From: Flavobacterium psychrophilum
GTDB lineage: Bacteria > Bacteroidota > Bacteroidia > Flavobacteriales > Flavobacteriaceae
Assembly: GCA_945862065.1 (NCBI GenBank)
Contig: CAMAWT010000007.1
Span: forward strand, 77,491-141,490
Reading direction: 5' to 3'
DNA: 64,000 bases
Positions 1-8,609 of the stretch are shown here, piece by piece; the first letter of the stretch is position 1, and the number at the start of each line of letters is the position of its first letter. The notes under the pieces were generated by a model that worked only from the letters and a program-made list of their open reading frames with translations, was not told where the DNA came from and searched no databases. The translations under genes were made by a program, and so were the position numbers.

Positions 1-599
1 TTAGAAACATCATTTGGTTTTGGTTGCGGATTGTTACTTTGATCGCCTTTATCTTTTTTGTCGTCTTTTTTATCTTTATCTTTTTGATCTTTGTCTTTAT
101 CCTTTTCCTTTTTGTCGTCTTTTTTGTCTTTATTCTTGTCTTTGTTTTTATCTTTTTTGTCGTCTTTTGGCGGATTTTCTTTTAGCATTTTTTTTGCTAA
201 AGCATAATTATATCGTGTTTCTTCATCTTTTGGATTATTACGCAAAGCATTTTTATACGCTTCAACTGCGCCCGAATACTCTTTTCCTTTCATCAATGTA
301 TTTCCAAAGTTGTGAAATGCTTGGTGCTTTTCTGGTTTGGATTTAGATTCTTTTACAGCTCTTTGAAATTGTGATTTTGCTTCTGCGATTTGATTTTGCT
401 TATAAATTACAGTTCCTAAATTGTAGGTTGATTTGGCTTTCTTGCTCGATGTTGCTTGCGAAATTCTGTAATCTACTTCGGCTTCTGCATATTTTTTTTG
501 GTCAAATTTTTCATTACCATCATTCAAATGGGTTTCCTTTTCTTGCGAAAAAGAAACCATCGATAGCGATAAAATAAAAATAATGAGTAACTGTTTCAT
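1..599 (-). CDS. BatC-like tetratricopeptide-repeat protein (partial, C-terminus outside window)
   Basis: The frame is open from an ATG at 599 to the window edge, so the C-terminus is missing. It begins with a signal peptide (MKQLLIIFILSLSMVSFSQ, cut near residue 19). TPR-like helices follow (about residues 22-125; NDGNEKFDQKKYAEAEVDYR, then FHNFGNTLMKGKEYSGAVEA and a further YNYALAKKML). After residue ~130 there is a very lysine/aspartate-rich low-complexity stretch (KDKNKDKKDDKKDKDKDQ type). This is the architecture of BatC in Bacteroidota Bat operons, where it is thought to scaffold the VWA proteins on the periplasmic side. It lies 9 bp after the BatB stop on the same strand. Family assignment rests on architecture and position. 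Confidence 0.85.
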   Translation of the reverse strand, partial: MKQLLIIFILSLSMVSFSQEKETHLNDGNEKFDQKKYAEAEVDYRISQATSSKKAKSTYNLGTVIYKQNQIAEAKSQFQRAVKESKSKPEKHQAFHNFGNTLMKGKEYSGAVEAYKNALRNNPKDEETRYNYALAKKMLKENPPKDDKKDKNKDKNKDKKDDKKEKDKDKDQKDKDKKDDKKDKGDQSNNPQPKPNDVS

Positions 600-608
600 A
601 CGTTTTGC

Positions 609-1655
609 CTATTTTTTTTCTTTTTCATTAAACAAGTTCAAATCTTGTATCCATTTTGTTTTTCTTTCTAAAAAGAAAATATCCAAAAATAATAATACGA
701 AAGCCAATCCTAAAAACCATTGAAATTGCGATTGGTAATTGGCCATTTGCTTGCTTTCAAATTCTGATTTTTGAGTGTTGTCTAATACTTTTTTTATTTC
801 ATCCAATACGTTTTTGGTATTATTCCCATCTACATAAATCCCCTTGGTACTTTTAGCAATTTTGGTCAAAACCTCTTCATTTCTTTTGGTTACTACAATG
901 TTTCCGTCTTGATCTTTTTGTAATTCGCTTCCTTGTCCTAAACTTTTCAATGGAATCGTACCACCTTTTTCTGTTCCGATTCCGATTGTAACAATTTTTA
1001 TTCCTAAGCTTTTAGCATTTTCAGCTGCATCAACGGCCTCTTCAGAATGATCTTCTCCATCTGAAAGTATGATTAATAGTTTGCTTGTTTTGTCTTTTTT
1101 GTCAAAATATTTGTCGCACGCTAATGTGATTGCTTCATCAATCATTGTACCTTGAGACGAAATCATGCTAGGGTTCATTCCTTGCATAAACATCTTTGCT
1201 ACACTATAATCGGATGTCATTGGCAACACCGGAAACGCACTTCCTGAATAAGCTATTATTCCTATTTTATCACTTCCCAATTGGTTGATCAGCTGCGACA
1301 CCAATTGCTTACTTTTTTCCAATCTGTTAGGTGCAATATCTGCCGCAAGCATACTTTTGGACACATCCACAGCAAAAACAATGTCGATGCCTTGTCGTTT
1401 TACAGTCTCCATTTTAGTACCCATTTTCGGATTAACCAATGCTATTATTAGACACAAAATGGCGAGTAAAATAACTGTTATTTTTAAAGTTGGTTTAAAA
1501 ACAGATTTTTCAGGACTCAACTGATGAAGTAATTCTACATCGCCAAATTCCTTTTGCTTTTTCTTTTTCCAAATTTGGGTATAAAGAAACAGCAGTGCCA
1601 AAACTGGAATGATGATTAGTACATAAAAATAACTTTTTTCTTCTAGTTCAAACAT
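609..1655 (-). CDS. BatB-like VWA-domain membrane protein
   Basis: This 348-residue protein has transmembrane segments at about residues 10-27 and 57-75, a von Willebrand factor A domain with the MIDAS motif DVSKS at residues 97-101, and a final transmembrane helix near residues 310-330. That is the usual BatA/BatB layout, with the VWA domain facing the periplasm. An upstream in-frame start would run back into BatA. The ATG at 1655 is preferred because it starts right at the hydrophobic N-terminus and leaves a 7-bp gap after the BatA stop. Bat proteins are linked to aerotolerance and envelope stress in Bacteroides and Leptospira. The exact biochemical role is not established. Confidence 0.88.
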   Translation of the reverse strand: MFELEEKSYFYVLIIIPVLALLFLYTQIWKKKKQKEFGDVELLHQLSPEKSVFKPTLKITVILLAILCLIIALVNPKMGTKMETVKRQGIDIVFAVDVSKSMLAADIAPNRLEKSKQLVSQLINQLGSDKIGIIAYSGSAFPVLPMTSDYSVAKMFMQGMNPSMISSQGTMIDEAITLACDKYFDKKDKTSKLLIILSDGEDHSEEAVDAAENAKSLGIKIVTIGIGTEKGGTIPLKSLGQGSELQKDQDGNIVVTKRNEEVLTKIAKSTKGIYVDGNNTKNVLDEIKKVLDNTQKSEFESKQMANYQSQFQWFLGLAFVLLFLDIFFLERKTKWIQDLNLFNEKEKK

Positions 1656-1662
1656 ATTGTAA

Positions 1663-2664
1663 TTATATAAAACTTCTAAAAATAGTGTTTCGCAAAGCAA
1701 TTTCGATTAATAGTAAAAATCCGGCTAACCAAATAAATGGGCGAAATTTTTCATCATAATCATAAAACTTTAATTCTTCTATTTCTGTTGTTTCTAGTTT
1801 ATTAATTTCTTCGTAAATGGTCTCGAGTCGTGAATTGCTGGTTGCTCTAAAATATTTCCCTCCCGAATTATTGGCAATATTTTTCATCAATTGTTCATCG
1901 ATTTCTACTTTCATTTTTTTGAAAATAAAGCTTCCATTCGGAGCAATTGCATACGGGAAATCGGCCATTCCATTACTCCCAATTCCTATGGTATACACTT
2001 TAATCTTGAATTCTTTAGCAATTTGCGATGCCATTTCGGGTTCAATAAATCCTGAATTGTTAACTCCATCGGTAAGCAAAATAATCACTTTACTTTTTGC
2101 CTTACTGTCTTTTAATCTGTTCACTGCAGTTGAAAGTCCCATTCCAATAGCCGTTCCGTCTTGAATTACATTATCAAATTTAATTTCTTTAATGGCTTCA
2201 GCAACAATAGCTTTATCGCTAGTAACGGGGGTTTTGGTATAAGCCTCTCCTGCATAAGCTACAATTCCGATGCGGTCATTGGATCTGTTTTCTACAAATT
2301 TAATAGCAACTTCCTTCAACGCTTCCATCCTATTTGGTTTCAAATCTTTGGCAAGCATACTACTCGATAAGTCAATTGCCATGACAATATCTAGCCCTTT
2401 TGTGGTTTTTGTTTGATTACTAATGTCAACCGTTCGGGGTCTGGCAAGCGCAATAATCATTGAGGCTAAAGCAATAATTCTTAAAACAGGCAAATAGGGT
2501 TTTATCTTAGAACGTAAAGTAGAAACATTTTTAAAACCCTTCACCGAACTCATTCGTAAGGTTGGAGTTTGATCCTTTTTTTTGTAAAAAATCCAAAAAA
2601 CGGCGAATGGAAGTAATGTAAACAACCAAAAAAATCCTGGGTTTAAAAATGATATATTTCCCAT
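1663..2664 (-). CDS. BatA-like VWA-domain membrane protein
   Basis: This 333-residue paralogue of the next gene has two N-terminal transmembrane helices (about residues 10-27 and 57-75), a VWA domain with MIDAS motif DLSSS at residues 98-102, and a C-terminal transmembrane helix (about 305-328). Its start codon overlaps the stop of the upstream BatD-like gene by one base (TAATG), indicating translational coupling. Two adjacent VWA proteins with the same membrane layout are the hallmark of the Bat (Bacteroides aerotolerance) operon. They are thought to act as a membrane complex whose metal-binding VWA domains are remodelled by the MoxR ATPase encoded upstream. Confidence 0.88.
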   Translation of the reverse strand: MGNISFLNPGFFWLFTLLPFAVFWIFYKKKDQTPTLRMSSVKGFKNVSTLRSKIKPYLPVLRIIALASMIIALARPRTVDISNQTKTTKGLDIVMAIDLSSSMLAKDLKPNRMEALKEVAIKFVENRSNDRIGIVAYAGEAYTKTPVTSDKAIVAEAIKEIKFDNVIQDGTAIGMGLSTAVNRLKDSKAKSKVIILLTDGVNNSGFIEPEMASQIAKEFKIKVYTIGIGSNGMADFPYAIAPNGSFIFKKMKVEIDEQLMKNIANNSGGKYFRATSNSRLETIYEEINKLETTEIEELKFYDYDEKFRPFIWLAGFLLLIEIALRNTIFRSFI

Positions 2665-4280
2665 TATTCTTGTGCTGTATTTAATTCAACCGAATTCAAA
2701 ATTCTACCCGCAATTTCAGAGCCAAAAGTGTCGCCTTCTTCATAGCAAATGGTAATTTGTTGTATGCCTCCATCTTGTTTAAAGAACAACATTTCGTAAT
2801 ATAGTTTTTTGCTCGTTTTGGTCAATTTATTAATCATCGTGACTGTTCCGTAGGTTTTTTTACCTTCAATTCCTTGATTGGTTTTGAAATCTTCTTGTTT
2901 AAAAATGATATTAGAAGCTCCTTGCGTTTCCCAAATTTTTACGGTTTCATCTGCAAGTTGTTCTAATTTTATTTCCGTTGGTTGTTTTAATTTTTTAGTA
3001 GCTAAAGCCAAATAAAAAGATTCTGACAAACCACCGTAAGTAAAATATTGCATTTCTTTGATGAGTGCCATCGCATTTTTTGGCAATACTTTTTCTGGAT
3101 CTTGACGCATTAAAATAGCGGGCGATTCCATTTTTATAGATGGATTTCCATAATTGCTATACATCCATTCTTTGGCCAATAACTCTTTGGTTGGATTTCC
3201 AAAAAAGTTCTCGAACCCTTCTGTTATCAATCTATAAACGACAAATGACGATAATAGAATCAAAACTGCATAAACCGCTAATTTCACTTTTCGCTTCTTT
3301 TCTTTGTTGATGTTTTCCAAGCGTTGCGCTTCTTTTTGCTGTTCATTCCATTGCGCCAATTCATCTGTTTCTTCGACCACTGTTGGTATCGCTTTATGAA
3401 TGGTTACAATAGAATTGGTCACGCGTTTTTTGTCTTCTTCAATTTCAAAATCTAACGGTTTTACTTTTGCAAATTTTACTAAATCGGCTTGTTGTAAAAC
3501 TTTTTCAAGATTGGACAATGTTTCATGTGAAAGCTTTAATTTTTTTTGGGAAGCTACTTTTTTCAAACTTACAATAAGTTCAGATGTGGTGCTTTCCATG
3601 GCTGGAATTTGAATTTCTTCTTCGATATAATTTCGAACAATATCAGTCAATTCCGAATAATAGCTTTTAACTTCTCCCTTTTGCCAAAGCTCCTTTTTTT
3701 CTAATGATTGAAGTAAAGATGTAGCTTTTTCAATAGGTGAAGTATAGATAATTTCTTCTTCTTTTTGGGGTTTTTTTCTGCTTTTCAAAAACCAAAACAA
3801 TCCGAAAACAATCCATACAAGAATCACAAATAGAAATAGGTAAATCCACCAATTACTTGACGTTTCTACCGATTGTACTGTTTTGATGTCGTACATCTTT
3901 TGTTTTAACGTATCCACTTTAACGTTCGTTACTTCAAGTGCTATACTATCTGTAAAAATGGGTTTTCCATTAATGATAACTCTAATTTTTGGTATCGAAT
4001 ATTTTCCTGAATCAAATTGTGTAAGCCCATATTTTTTAATTAATTCAATAGATTCATTTTTCTTTACAGTATCTATTTTATAGGATTCTATAATTTCTAA
4101 GGCACCAAAATTTTTGGTTTCTGGGAATTTTACTTTATCGTTTTTTCCAACTGTTGTTTTTAATGTTAGTAAAAATTCGGACCCAATTCTATTGCGAGTT
4201 GTATCTACAGACGAAGTAACTTTCTGTGCAAAAACAGTAGTTGATAGTAATAATAAAAAGAAGAAAAGTATTTTTTTCAT
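2664..4280 (-). CDS. BatD-like / DUF4381-type membrane protein of the Bat operon
   Basis: This 538-residue exported membrane protein has a signal peptide (residues 1-18, ending VFAQ). A beta-rich periplasmic region with BatD/Ig-like character follows (about 19-140). Then come a transmembrane helix (about 143-168), a helical cytoplasmic segment with a Lys/Glu-rich end, a second transmembrane helix (about 333-352), and a C-terminal mixed alpha/beta domain that I do not recognise. It lies between the DUF58 gene and BatA and overlaps the BatA start by one base. In flavobacteria this slot usually holds a BatD/DUF4381-like protein, with a further BatD often lying after BatC, which would be outside the window. 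The name is from context and fold only. Confidence 0.65.
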   Translation of the reverse strand: MKKILFFFLLLLSTTVFAQKVTSSVDTTRNRIGSEFLLTLKTTVGKNDKVKFPETKNFGALEIIESYKIDTVKKNESIELIKKYGLTQFDSGKYSIPKIRVIINGKPIFTDSIALEVTNVKVDTLKQKMYDIKTVQSVETSSNWWIYLFLFVILVWIVFGLFWFLKSRKKPQKEEEIIYTSPIEKATSLLQSLEKKELWQKGEVKSYYSELTDIVRNYIEEEIQIPAMESTTSELIVSLKKVASQKKLKLSHETLSNLEKVLQQADLVKFAKVKPLDFEIEEDKKRVTNSIVTIHKAIPTVVEETDELAQWNEQQKEAQRLENINKEKKRKVKLAVYAVLILLSSFVVYRLITEGFENFFGNPTKELLAKEWMYSNYGNPSIKMESPAILMRQDPEKVLPKNAMALIKEMQYFTYGGLSESFYLALATKKLKQPTEIKLEQLADETVKIWETQGASNIIFKQEDFKTNQGIEGKKTYGTVTMINKLTKTSKKLYYEMLFFKQDGGIQQITICYEEGDTFGSEIAGRILNSVELNTAQE

Positions 4281-4305
4281 AATTTTTTAACCCTAGCATT
4301 AGGTG

Positions 4306-5178
4306 TTATCTTGATTTAAAATAACCTAATAATTTTGTAACATAACTTTCATCAACACGAGTATTTATTGTACCCGAACCACATTTTGAAAAAATTTCTT
4401 TAAAAAAAGTTACTTTTTCTACATACTGTTTTTCATAGTTCATTCGCACTTTTTTGGAGCTGGTATCTACCACCATTATCTCCCCAGTTTCAGCATCTTC
4501 CATTTCAACAACGCCAATATCTGGCATTTTCTCTTCACGAATATCAAATACGCGAACACCCGTAATGTCGTGTTTTTTACTGGCAATTTTTAACGATTTT
4601 TCATAATCATCATCCACAATAAAATCAGAGATCAAAAATACAATTGCTTTCTTCTTTTGCGTTCCCGATAAAAATTTTAATGCTTCGGTGAGATTCGATT
4701 CTTTGCTTTTTGGCTGAAATTCAATTAGTTCGCGAATAATTCGCAACACGTGCGACTTCCCTTTTTTGGGTGGAATGTATAATTCAATTTGATTTGAAAA
4801 TAAAATCAACCCAATTTTGTCGTTGTTTTGTGTTGCCGAAAATGCCATTGTTGCAGCAATTTCGGTTACAATTTCGCTTTTGAGTTGGTTTTGGGTTCCA
4901 AAATTTTCAGACCCCGAAATATCCACCATCAGCATCATGGTTAATTCTCTTTCTTCTTCAAAAACCTTGATGTAAGGCTCATTATACCTTGCCGTTACGT
5001 TCCAATCTATAGCACGAACATCATCGCCAAATTGATATTGACGCACTTCAGAAAAAGTCATTCCGCGACCCTTAAAAGACGTATGATATTCTCCCGAAAA
5101 GATATGATCACTCAATCTTCGGGTTTTGATTTCTATTTTACGAACTTTTTTTAATAGGTCTTTTGTTTCCATCGTCAT
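4306..5178 (-). CDS. DUF58 domain-containing protein
   Basis: The protein has 290 residues, or 288 if translation starts at the second ATG (5172). It contains the DUF58 signature, with FGDDVRAIDWNVTARYNEPY at about residues 50-69, followed by a degenerate VWA fold (MLMVDISGSENFG, a DxSxS-type MIDAS). DUF58 proteins are always found next to MoxR ATPases and are presumed clients or adaptors for the ATPase and the VWA proteins. It is soluble, with no membrane segment. It lies 25 bp before the BatD-like gene and 79 bp after moxR, all on the same strand, so it belongs to the aerotolerance operon. Confidence 0.9.
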   Translation of the reverse strand: MTMETKDLLKKVRKIEIKTRRLSDHIFSGEYHTSFKGRGMTFSEVRQYQFGDDVRAIDWNVTARYNEPYIKVFEEERELTMMLMVDISGSENFGTQNQLKSEIVTEIAATMAFSATQNNDKIGLILFSNQIELYIPPKKGKSHVLRIIRELIEFQPKSKESNLTEALKFLSGTQKKKAIVFLISDFIVDDDYEKSLKIASKKHDITGVRVFDIREEKMPDIGVVEMEDAETGEIMVVDTSSKKVRMNYEKQYVEKVTFFKEIFSKCGSGTINTRVDESYVTKLLGYFKSR

Positions 5179-5257
5179 TAGTTTTCAGTCGCAGTTTTCA
5201 GTCGCAGTAGTTTAGCAGTATTTAACTGACAACTGAGACTGTAAACTGTAAGCTAAA
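5179..5257. repeat. Short degenerate word repeats between moxR and DUF58
   Basis: The 79-bp spacer is made almost entirely of variants of one word: TTTTCAGTCGCAG occurs twice in tandem, followed by AGTTTAGCAGT, AACTGACAACTGAGACTG and AAACTGTAA. It has no coding capacity. It lies inside the operon and splits moxR from the other genes. Similar word-like spacers, with other words, occur elsewhere in this window. Confidence 0.6.
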
Positions 5258-6262
5258 TTAAGGTACCTCAATTTCATTAACAATTTTGTTGATGATGTCA
5301 ACCGAAGTGATGTTTTCGGCTTCAGCCTCATAAGTAATCCCAATTCTGTGACGCAACACGTCGTGAACAACGGCTCTCACATCTTCTGGAATAACATATC
5401 CTCTTCGTTTGATAAAAGCGTAACATTTTGCGGCTGTTGCCAAATTGATGCTTCCACGAGGAGATGATCCAAAACTGATTAATGGTTTTAAACTTTCTAG
5501 TTTGTATTGTTCAGGAAAACGAGTGGCAAAGATGATATCTAAAATGTATTTTTCGATTTTTTCGTCCATGTACACTTCACGAACAGCTTCTTGTGCTCTC
5601 AATATTTGTTCAACCGAAATTACCGCATTTACTTTTTCGTAAGCACCTTTCAAATTTTGACGAATAACCAAACGCTCTTCATCCATTTTTGGATAATCAA
5701 TAACCGTTTTTAACATAAAACGATCGACTTGTGCTTCTGGCAACGGATAAGTTCCTTCTTGTTCAATTGGGTTTTGTGTTGCTAGTACCAAGAAAGGTTT
5801 ATCTAATTTAAAAGTAGTATCACCAATGGTAACTTGTTTTTCTTGCATGGCTTCTAATAGTGCCGATTGCACTTTGGCTGGCGCACGATTGATCTCATCT
5901 GCAAGCACAAAATTGGCAAAGATTGGACCTTTTTTTATAGAAAATTCATTTTGTTTTACATTATAAATCATCGTTCCAACCACATCAGCTGGCAATAAAT
6001 CTGGCGTGAATTGAATTCTACTAAAACTACCCTGAACAGCTTGCGACAAGGTATTTATTGCTAAAGTTTTAGCCAATCCTGGAACTCCTTCAAGCAAGAT
6101 ATGTCCTTGTCCTAAAAGTCCAATTAATAATCGTTCTACCATGTGCTTTTGGCCCACGATAACTTTGTTCATTTCTAATGAAAGTAAATCAATGAATGCA
6201 CTTTCTCTTTCAATTTTTTCATTTATAGCTCTAATGTCTAAAGTGGCAATTTGCTCTTCCAT
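5258..6262 (-). CDS. MoxR-family AAA+ ATPase
   Basis: This 334-residue AAA+ ATPase of the MoxR/RavA clade has Walker A GVPGLAKT at residues 59-66 and Walker B ending in D122-E123 (VLADEINRAP). Sensor/arginine-finger regions follow, with QNPIEQEGTYPLPEAQVDRF and the C-terminal lid helices containing FGSSPRGSINLA. MoxR ATPases remodel VWA-domain partners, and here those partners (DUF58, BatA, BatB) follow on the same strand. It is the first gene of the aerotolerance operon. The 185-bp divergent spacer to the aldo/keto reductase gene should hold its promoter. Confidence 0.93.
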   Translation of the reverse strand: MEEQIATLDIRAINEKIERESAFIDLLSLEMNKVIVGQKHMVERLLIGLLGQGHILLEGVPGLAKTLAINTLSQAVQGSFSRIQFTPDLLPADVVGTMIYNVKQNEFSIKKGPIFANFVLADEINRAPAKVQSALLEAMQEKQVTIGDTTFKLDKPFLVLATQNPIEQEGTYPLPEAQVDRFMLKTVIDYPKMDEERLVIRQNLKGAYEKVNAVISVEQILRAQEAVREVYMDEKIEKYILDIIFATRFPEQYKLESLKPLISFGSSPRGSINLATAAKCYAFIKRRGYVIPEDVRAVVHDVLRHRIGITYEAEAENITSVDIINKIVNEIEVP

Positions 6263-6447
6263 AATAGTGTATTTATCTCTTTTTTATGATTCAAAATTTT
6301 AACATCCCAAAATTGAAAATTTAATTACTATCCGAATGTTAATAATGCGTTAAAACTTCAGAAAAAAGATTCATTTTAAGGATGATTTATGATTTTCTTT
6401 TACTAATTTTAAAGTTTAATCAAAATCTGTAGTTTCAATTTCAATTT

Positions 6448-7326
6448 ATGAGTACTTCAAAAACAAAATTATCACCCATAATTGCTGGCACCATGAATTG
6501 GGGCGTTTGGGACAAAAATCTTTCTGTAAAGGAAATGAATTATCTAATTAATATTTGCTTAGAAAACAAAATAACTTCTTTTGACCATGCCGACATTTAT
6601 GGCGGATATACTACCGAAGAAGAATTTGGAATAGCTTTTTCTGAAAGCAAAATAGAACGTGGTAACATTCAATTAATTTCTAAGTGTGGCATTCAAATGG
6701 TGTCCGAAAATAGAAAATCTAAAATCAAACATTATAATTATTCGAAAGAACACATTATTTGGTCGGCAGAAAATTCTTTAAAAAATCTTCAAACTGATTA
6801 TTTAGATGTTTTTTTATTGCACCGTCCAAGTCCTTTGATGGAATCGGATGAAATTGCTGAAGCTGTTTTAAAATTAAAATCGGATGGAAAAATTTTAGAT
6901 TTTGGTTTGTCAAATTTTACCTCATCACAAACCGATTTGATTCGAAAAAACAGTGACGTTAGTTACAATCAAATTCAGTTTTCTGCTACCCAACTCGAGC
7001 CAATGCTTGACGGAAGTTTGGATTATATGCAATTGCACAACATTCAACCCATGTCATGGAAGCCACTTGGAACTGTTTTTAAAGAAGATTCTGAAAAGAC
7101 CCGTCGACTTAAAAAATTATTTGCTCAATTGGTCACTAAATATGGCGTTGGATCGGATACATTATTGCTTGCATGGATCATTCGTCATCCTTCAAAAGTA
7201 CTTCCTGTTGCCGGAACGGTTAATATTGCTAGAATTCAGCAGTTAATGAAGGCAACTACAATAGAATTGAGTCTTGAAGATTGGTTTGCTATCTGGACAG
7301 AAAGCATGGGGAATAAAGTGGCTTAA
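6448..7326 (+). CDS. Aldo/keto reductase (YdhF-like)
   Basis: This 292-residue NADP-dependent oxidoreductase has a TIM-barrel AKR fold. The catalytic tetrad is visible: D46 and Y51 in FDHADIYGG, K79 in LISKCGIQ and H125 in LLHRPSPL. The C-terminal cofactor-binding part (LPVAGTVNIARIQQLMKA) is also present. Length and motifs fit the E. coli YdhF-type reductases; the substrate cannot be read from sequence. It is transcribed divergently from moxR and followed by a 72-bp gap to the next gene on the same strand. Confidence 0.9.
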   Translation: MSTSKTKLSPIIAGTMNWGVWDKNLSVKEMNYLINICLENKITSFDHADIYGGYTTEEEFGIAFSESKIERGNIQLISKCGIQMVSENRKSKIKHYNYSKEHIIWSAENSLKNLQTDYLDVFLLHRPSPLMESDEIAEAVLKLKSDGKILDFGLSNFTSSQTDLIRKNSDVSYNQIQFSATQLEPMLDGSLDYMQLHNIQPMSWKPLGTVFKEDSEKTRRLKKLFAQLVTKYGVGSDTLLLAWIIRHPSKVLPVAGTVNIARIQQLMKATTIELSLEDWFAIWTESMGNKVA

Positions 7327-7398
7327 AAAAGTTACTAGTGATTAGTGGGTAGAATTTAGTTATTAATTCGGTGCTTGCCTTTTGTTACAAACAAAAAA

Positions 7399-8544
7399 AT
7401 GATTAACAAACGTCTTCTTATCAAAAATCTTTTAGCTCACAATGATGAGAATAGTTTTTATGATAAAAAACGCCAGCTTAATTTACATATCAAAGAAGGA
7501 AAGGCTAAGTTTTTAAAACACATTTGTGCGCTTTCAAATTCAAATCCGAGCAATAATTCGTACATCGTTGTGGGTGTGGAAGATGAAACCAATGAAATTG
7601 TAGGTGACGACTTTTTTGACGATAGTCGGATACAAAATCTAGTAAATGCCTATTTGGAAAATCCACCAAAAATTCAATATGAAAATGTTCCTTTTCCTAA
7701 TTTACCCAAAGAAAAAGTGGTGGGATTGGTTACTATTAAACCAAAATCGAAAACATCTTATTTCAAAAAAGGAATTCATACTATTTTAACCAACAGTGTT
7801 TTTGTTAGAAAAGGAAGCAACACTTCGCCTACCACCGAAAAAATTCCGTTTTCAAAACAGAATATAGAAACCGTCATTAGTTTAGAAAATAATTCCCGAA
7901 ACAGTATTTCCTATACATTAGAAAGTGTTTTGGATTTTATATCAAATCGGCACAAGGATATGTCTGCAAATTATAAAGTTTTCAAAGAACTTTTTGTGGT
8001 TTGTTGGGCAGGGAATAAAAAAATAGTACGAGATAAAATCTACTATTCAAGAGTCGATATTGAATTGGTAAACGAACAAATTAAATTATTTTACTCGGCT
8101 TTGGATGAAGTGAGCATCGAATTTAATGAAGATTCTTTTTCGATAACCGAATATGTTTGTTTGGGATTGAATGATAAAACTAGTTTTTATCCTTTGGAAA
8201 AAGTAACGATACGATTTTTTGATAACGGTTATTACAAAATCGATTCAGAAATGTTGTTTGATCCACCGCAATACAATAAAAAAATGTTGCATCATATTTA
8301 TAATGCGAGTAACGCTATTTTAACCAAGCTTCAAAAAGGAGTGGTTTTGCAACCTTCTGAAAAAAGAGATTTAATAAACATTCCGCATACCTTAATGATT
8401 TGTTATTTGAATGATTTTAAAGAAGCCAAACAAAAACTTATTGACGCTAAAATTTTCTTAAAACATTTTGAAAATCCCATCGTTTATATTTCCTTTAAGG
8501 AAGTGATGCGCATTTTGAGAAAGATGAAATATGGTGTTGTTTGA
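7399..8544 (+). CDS. AlbA_2/Schlafen-type putative ATP- or nucleic-acid-binding protein
   Basis: The protein has 381 residues from the ATG at 7399. An in-frame TTG 24 bp earlier is less likely. Residues ~20-125 look like an AlbA_2 (divergent AAA-4, Schlafen-like) domain, with a helix leading into FLKHICALSNSNP, then YIVVGVEDETNEIVG and VGLVTIKPK, followed by VFVRKGSNTSPTT. The remaining ~240 residues are not recognised. Such domains occur in transcriptional regulators and in defence-associated proteins; no partner supports either role here. It ends in a bidirectional terminator shared with the convergent secreted-protein gene. Confidence 0.6.
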   Translation: MINKRLLIKNLLAHNDENSFYDKKRQLNLHIKEGKAKFLKHICALSNSNPSNNSYIVVGVEDETNEIVGDDFFDDSRIQNLVNAYLENPPKIQYENVPFPNLPKEKVVGLVTIKPKSKTSYFKKGIHTILTNSVFVRKGSNTSPTTEKIPFSKQNIETVISLENNSRNSISYTLESVLDFISNRHKDMSANYKVFKELFVVCWAGNKKIVRDKIYYSRVDIELVNEQIKLFYSALDEVSIEFNEDSFSITEYVCLGLNDKTSFYPLEKVTIRFFDNGYYKIDSEMLFDPPQYNKKMLHHIYNASNAILTKLQKGVVLQPSEKRDLINIPHTLMICYLNDFKEAKQKLIDAKIFLKHFENPIVYISFKEVMRILRKMKYGVV

Positions 8545-8561
8545 TGATTTAATTTTATAAA

Positions 8562-8590
8562 AAAAGACCTCCAACAAGTGAAGGTCTTTT
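8562..8590. terminator. Bidirectional intrinsic terminator
   Basis: The 9-bp perfect stem AAAAGACCT / AGGTCTTTT encloses an 11-nt loop and is flanked by A-rich and T-rich tracts. It lies between convergent genes ending at 8544 (plus) and 8610 (minus), so it can serve both. Confidence 0.8.
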
Positions 8591-8609
8591 GTAAAAAAGG
8601 ATTAACTAA

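Noticed and set aside
14..346. Plus-strand 110-residue frame at the left edge
   Set aside because: It is the antisense of the BatC-like gene; its Phe/Leu/Tyr/Cys-rich product is just the complement of the lysine/aspartate-rich region.
7399..8544. Defence system based on the AlbA_2/Schlafen-like protein
   Set aside because: No nuclease, toxin, reverse transcriptase or other partner is adjacent; the neighbours are an aldo/keto reductase and a secreted protein.
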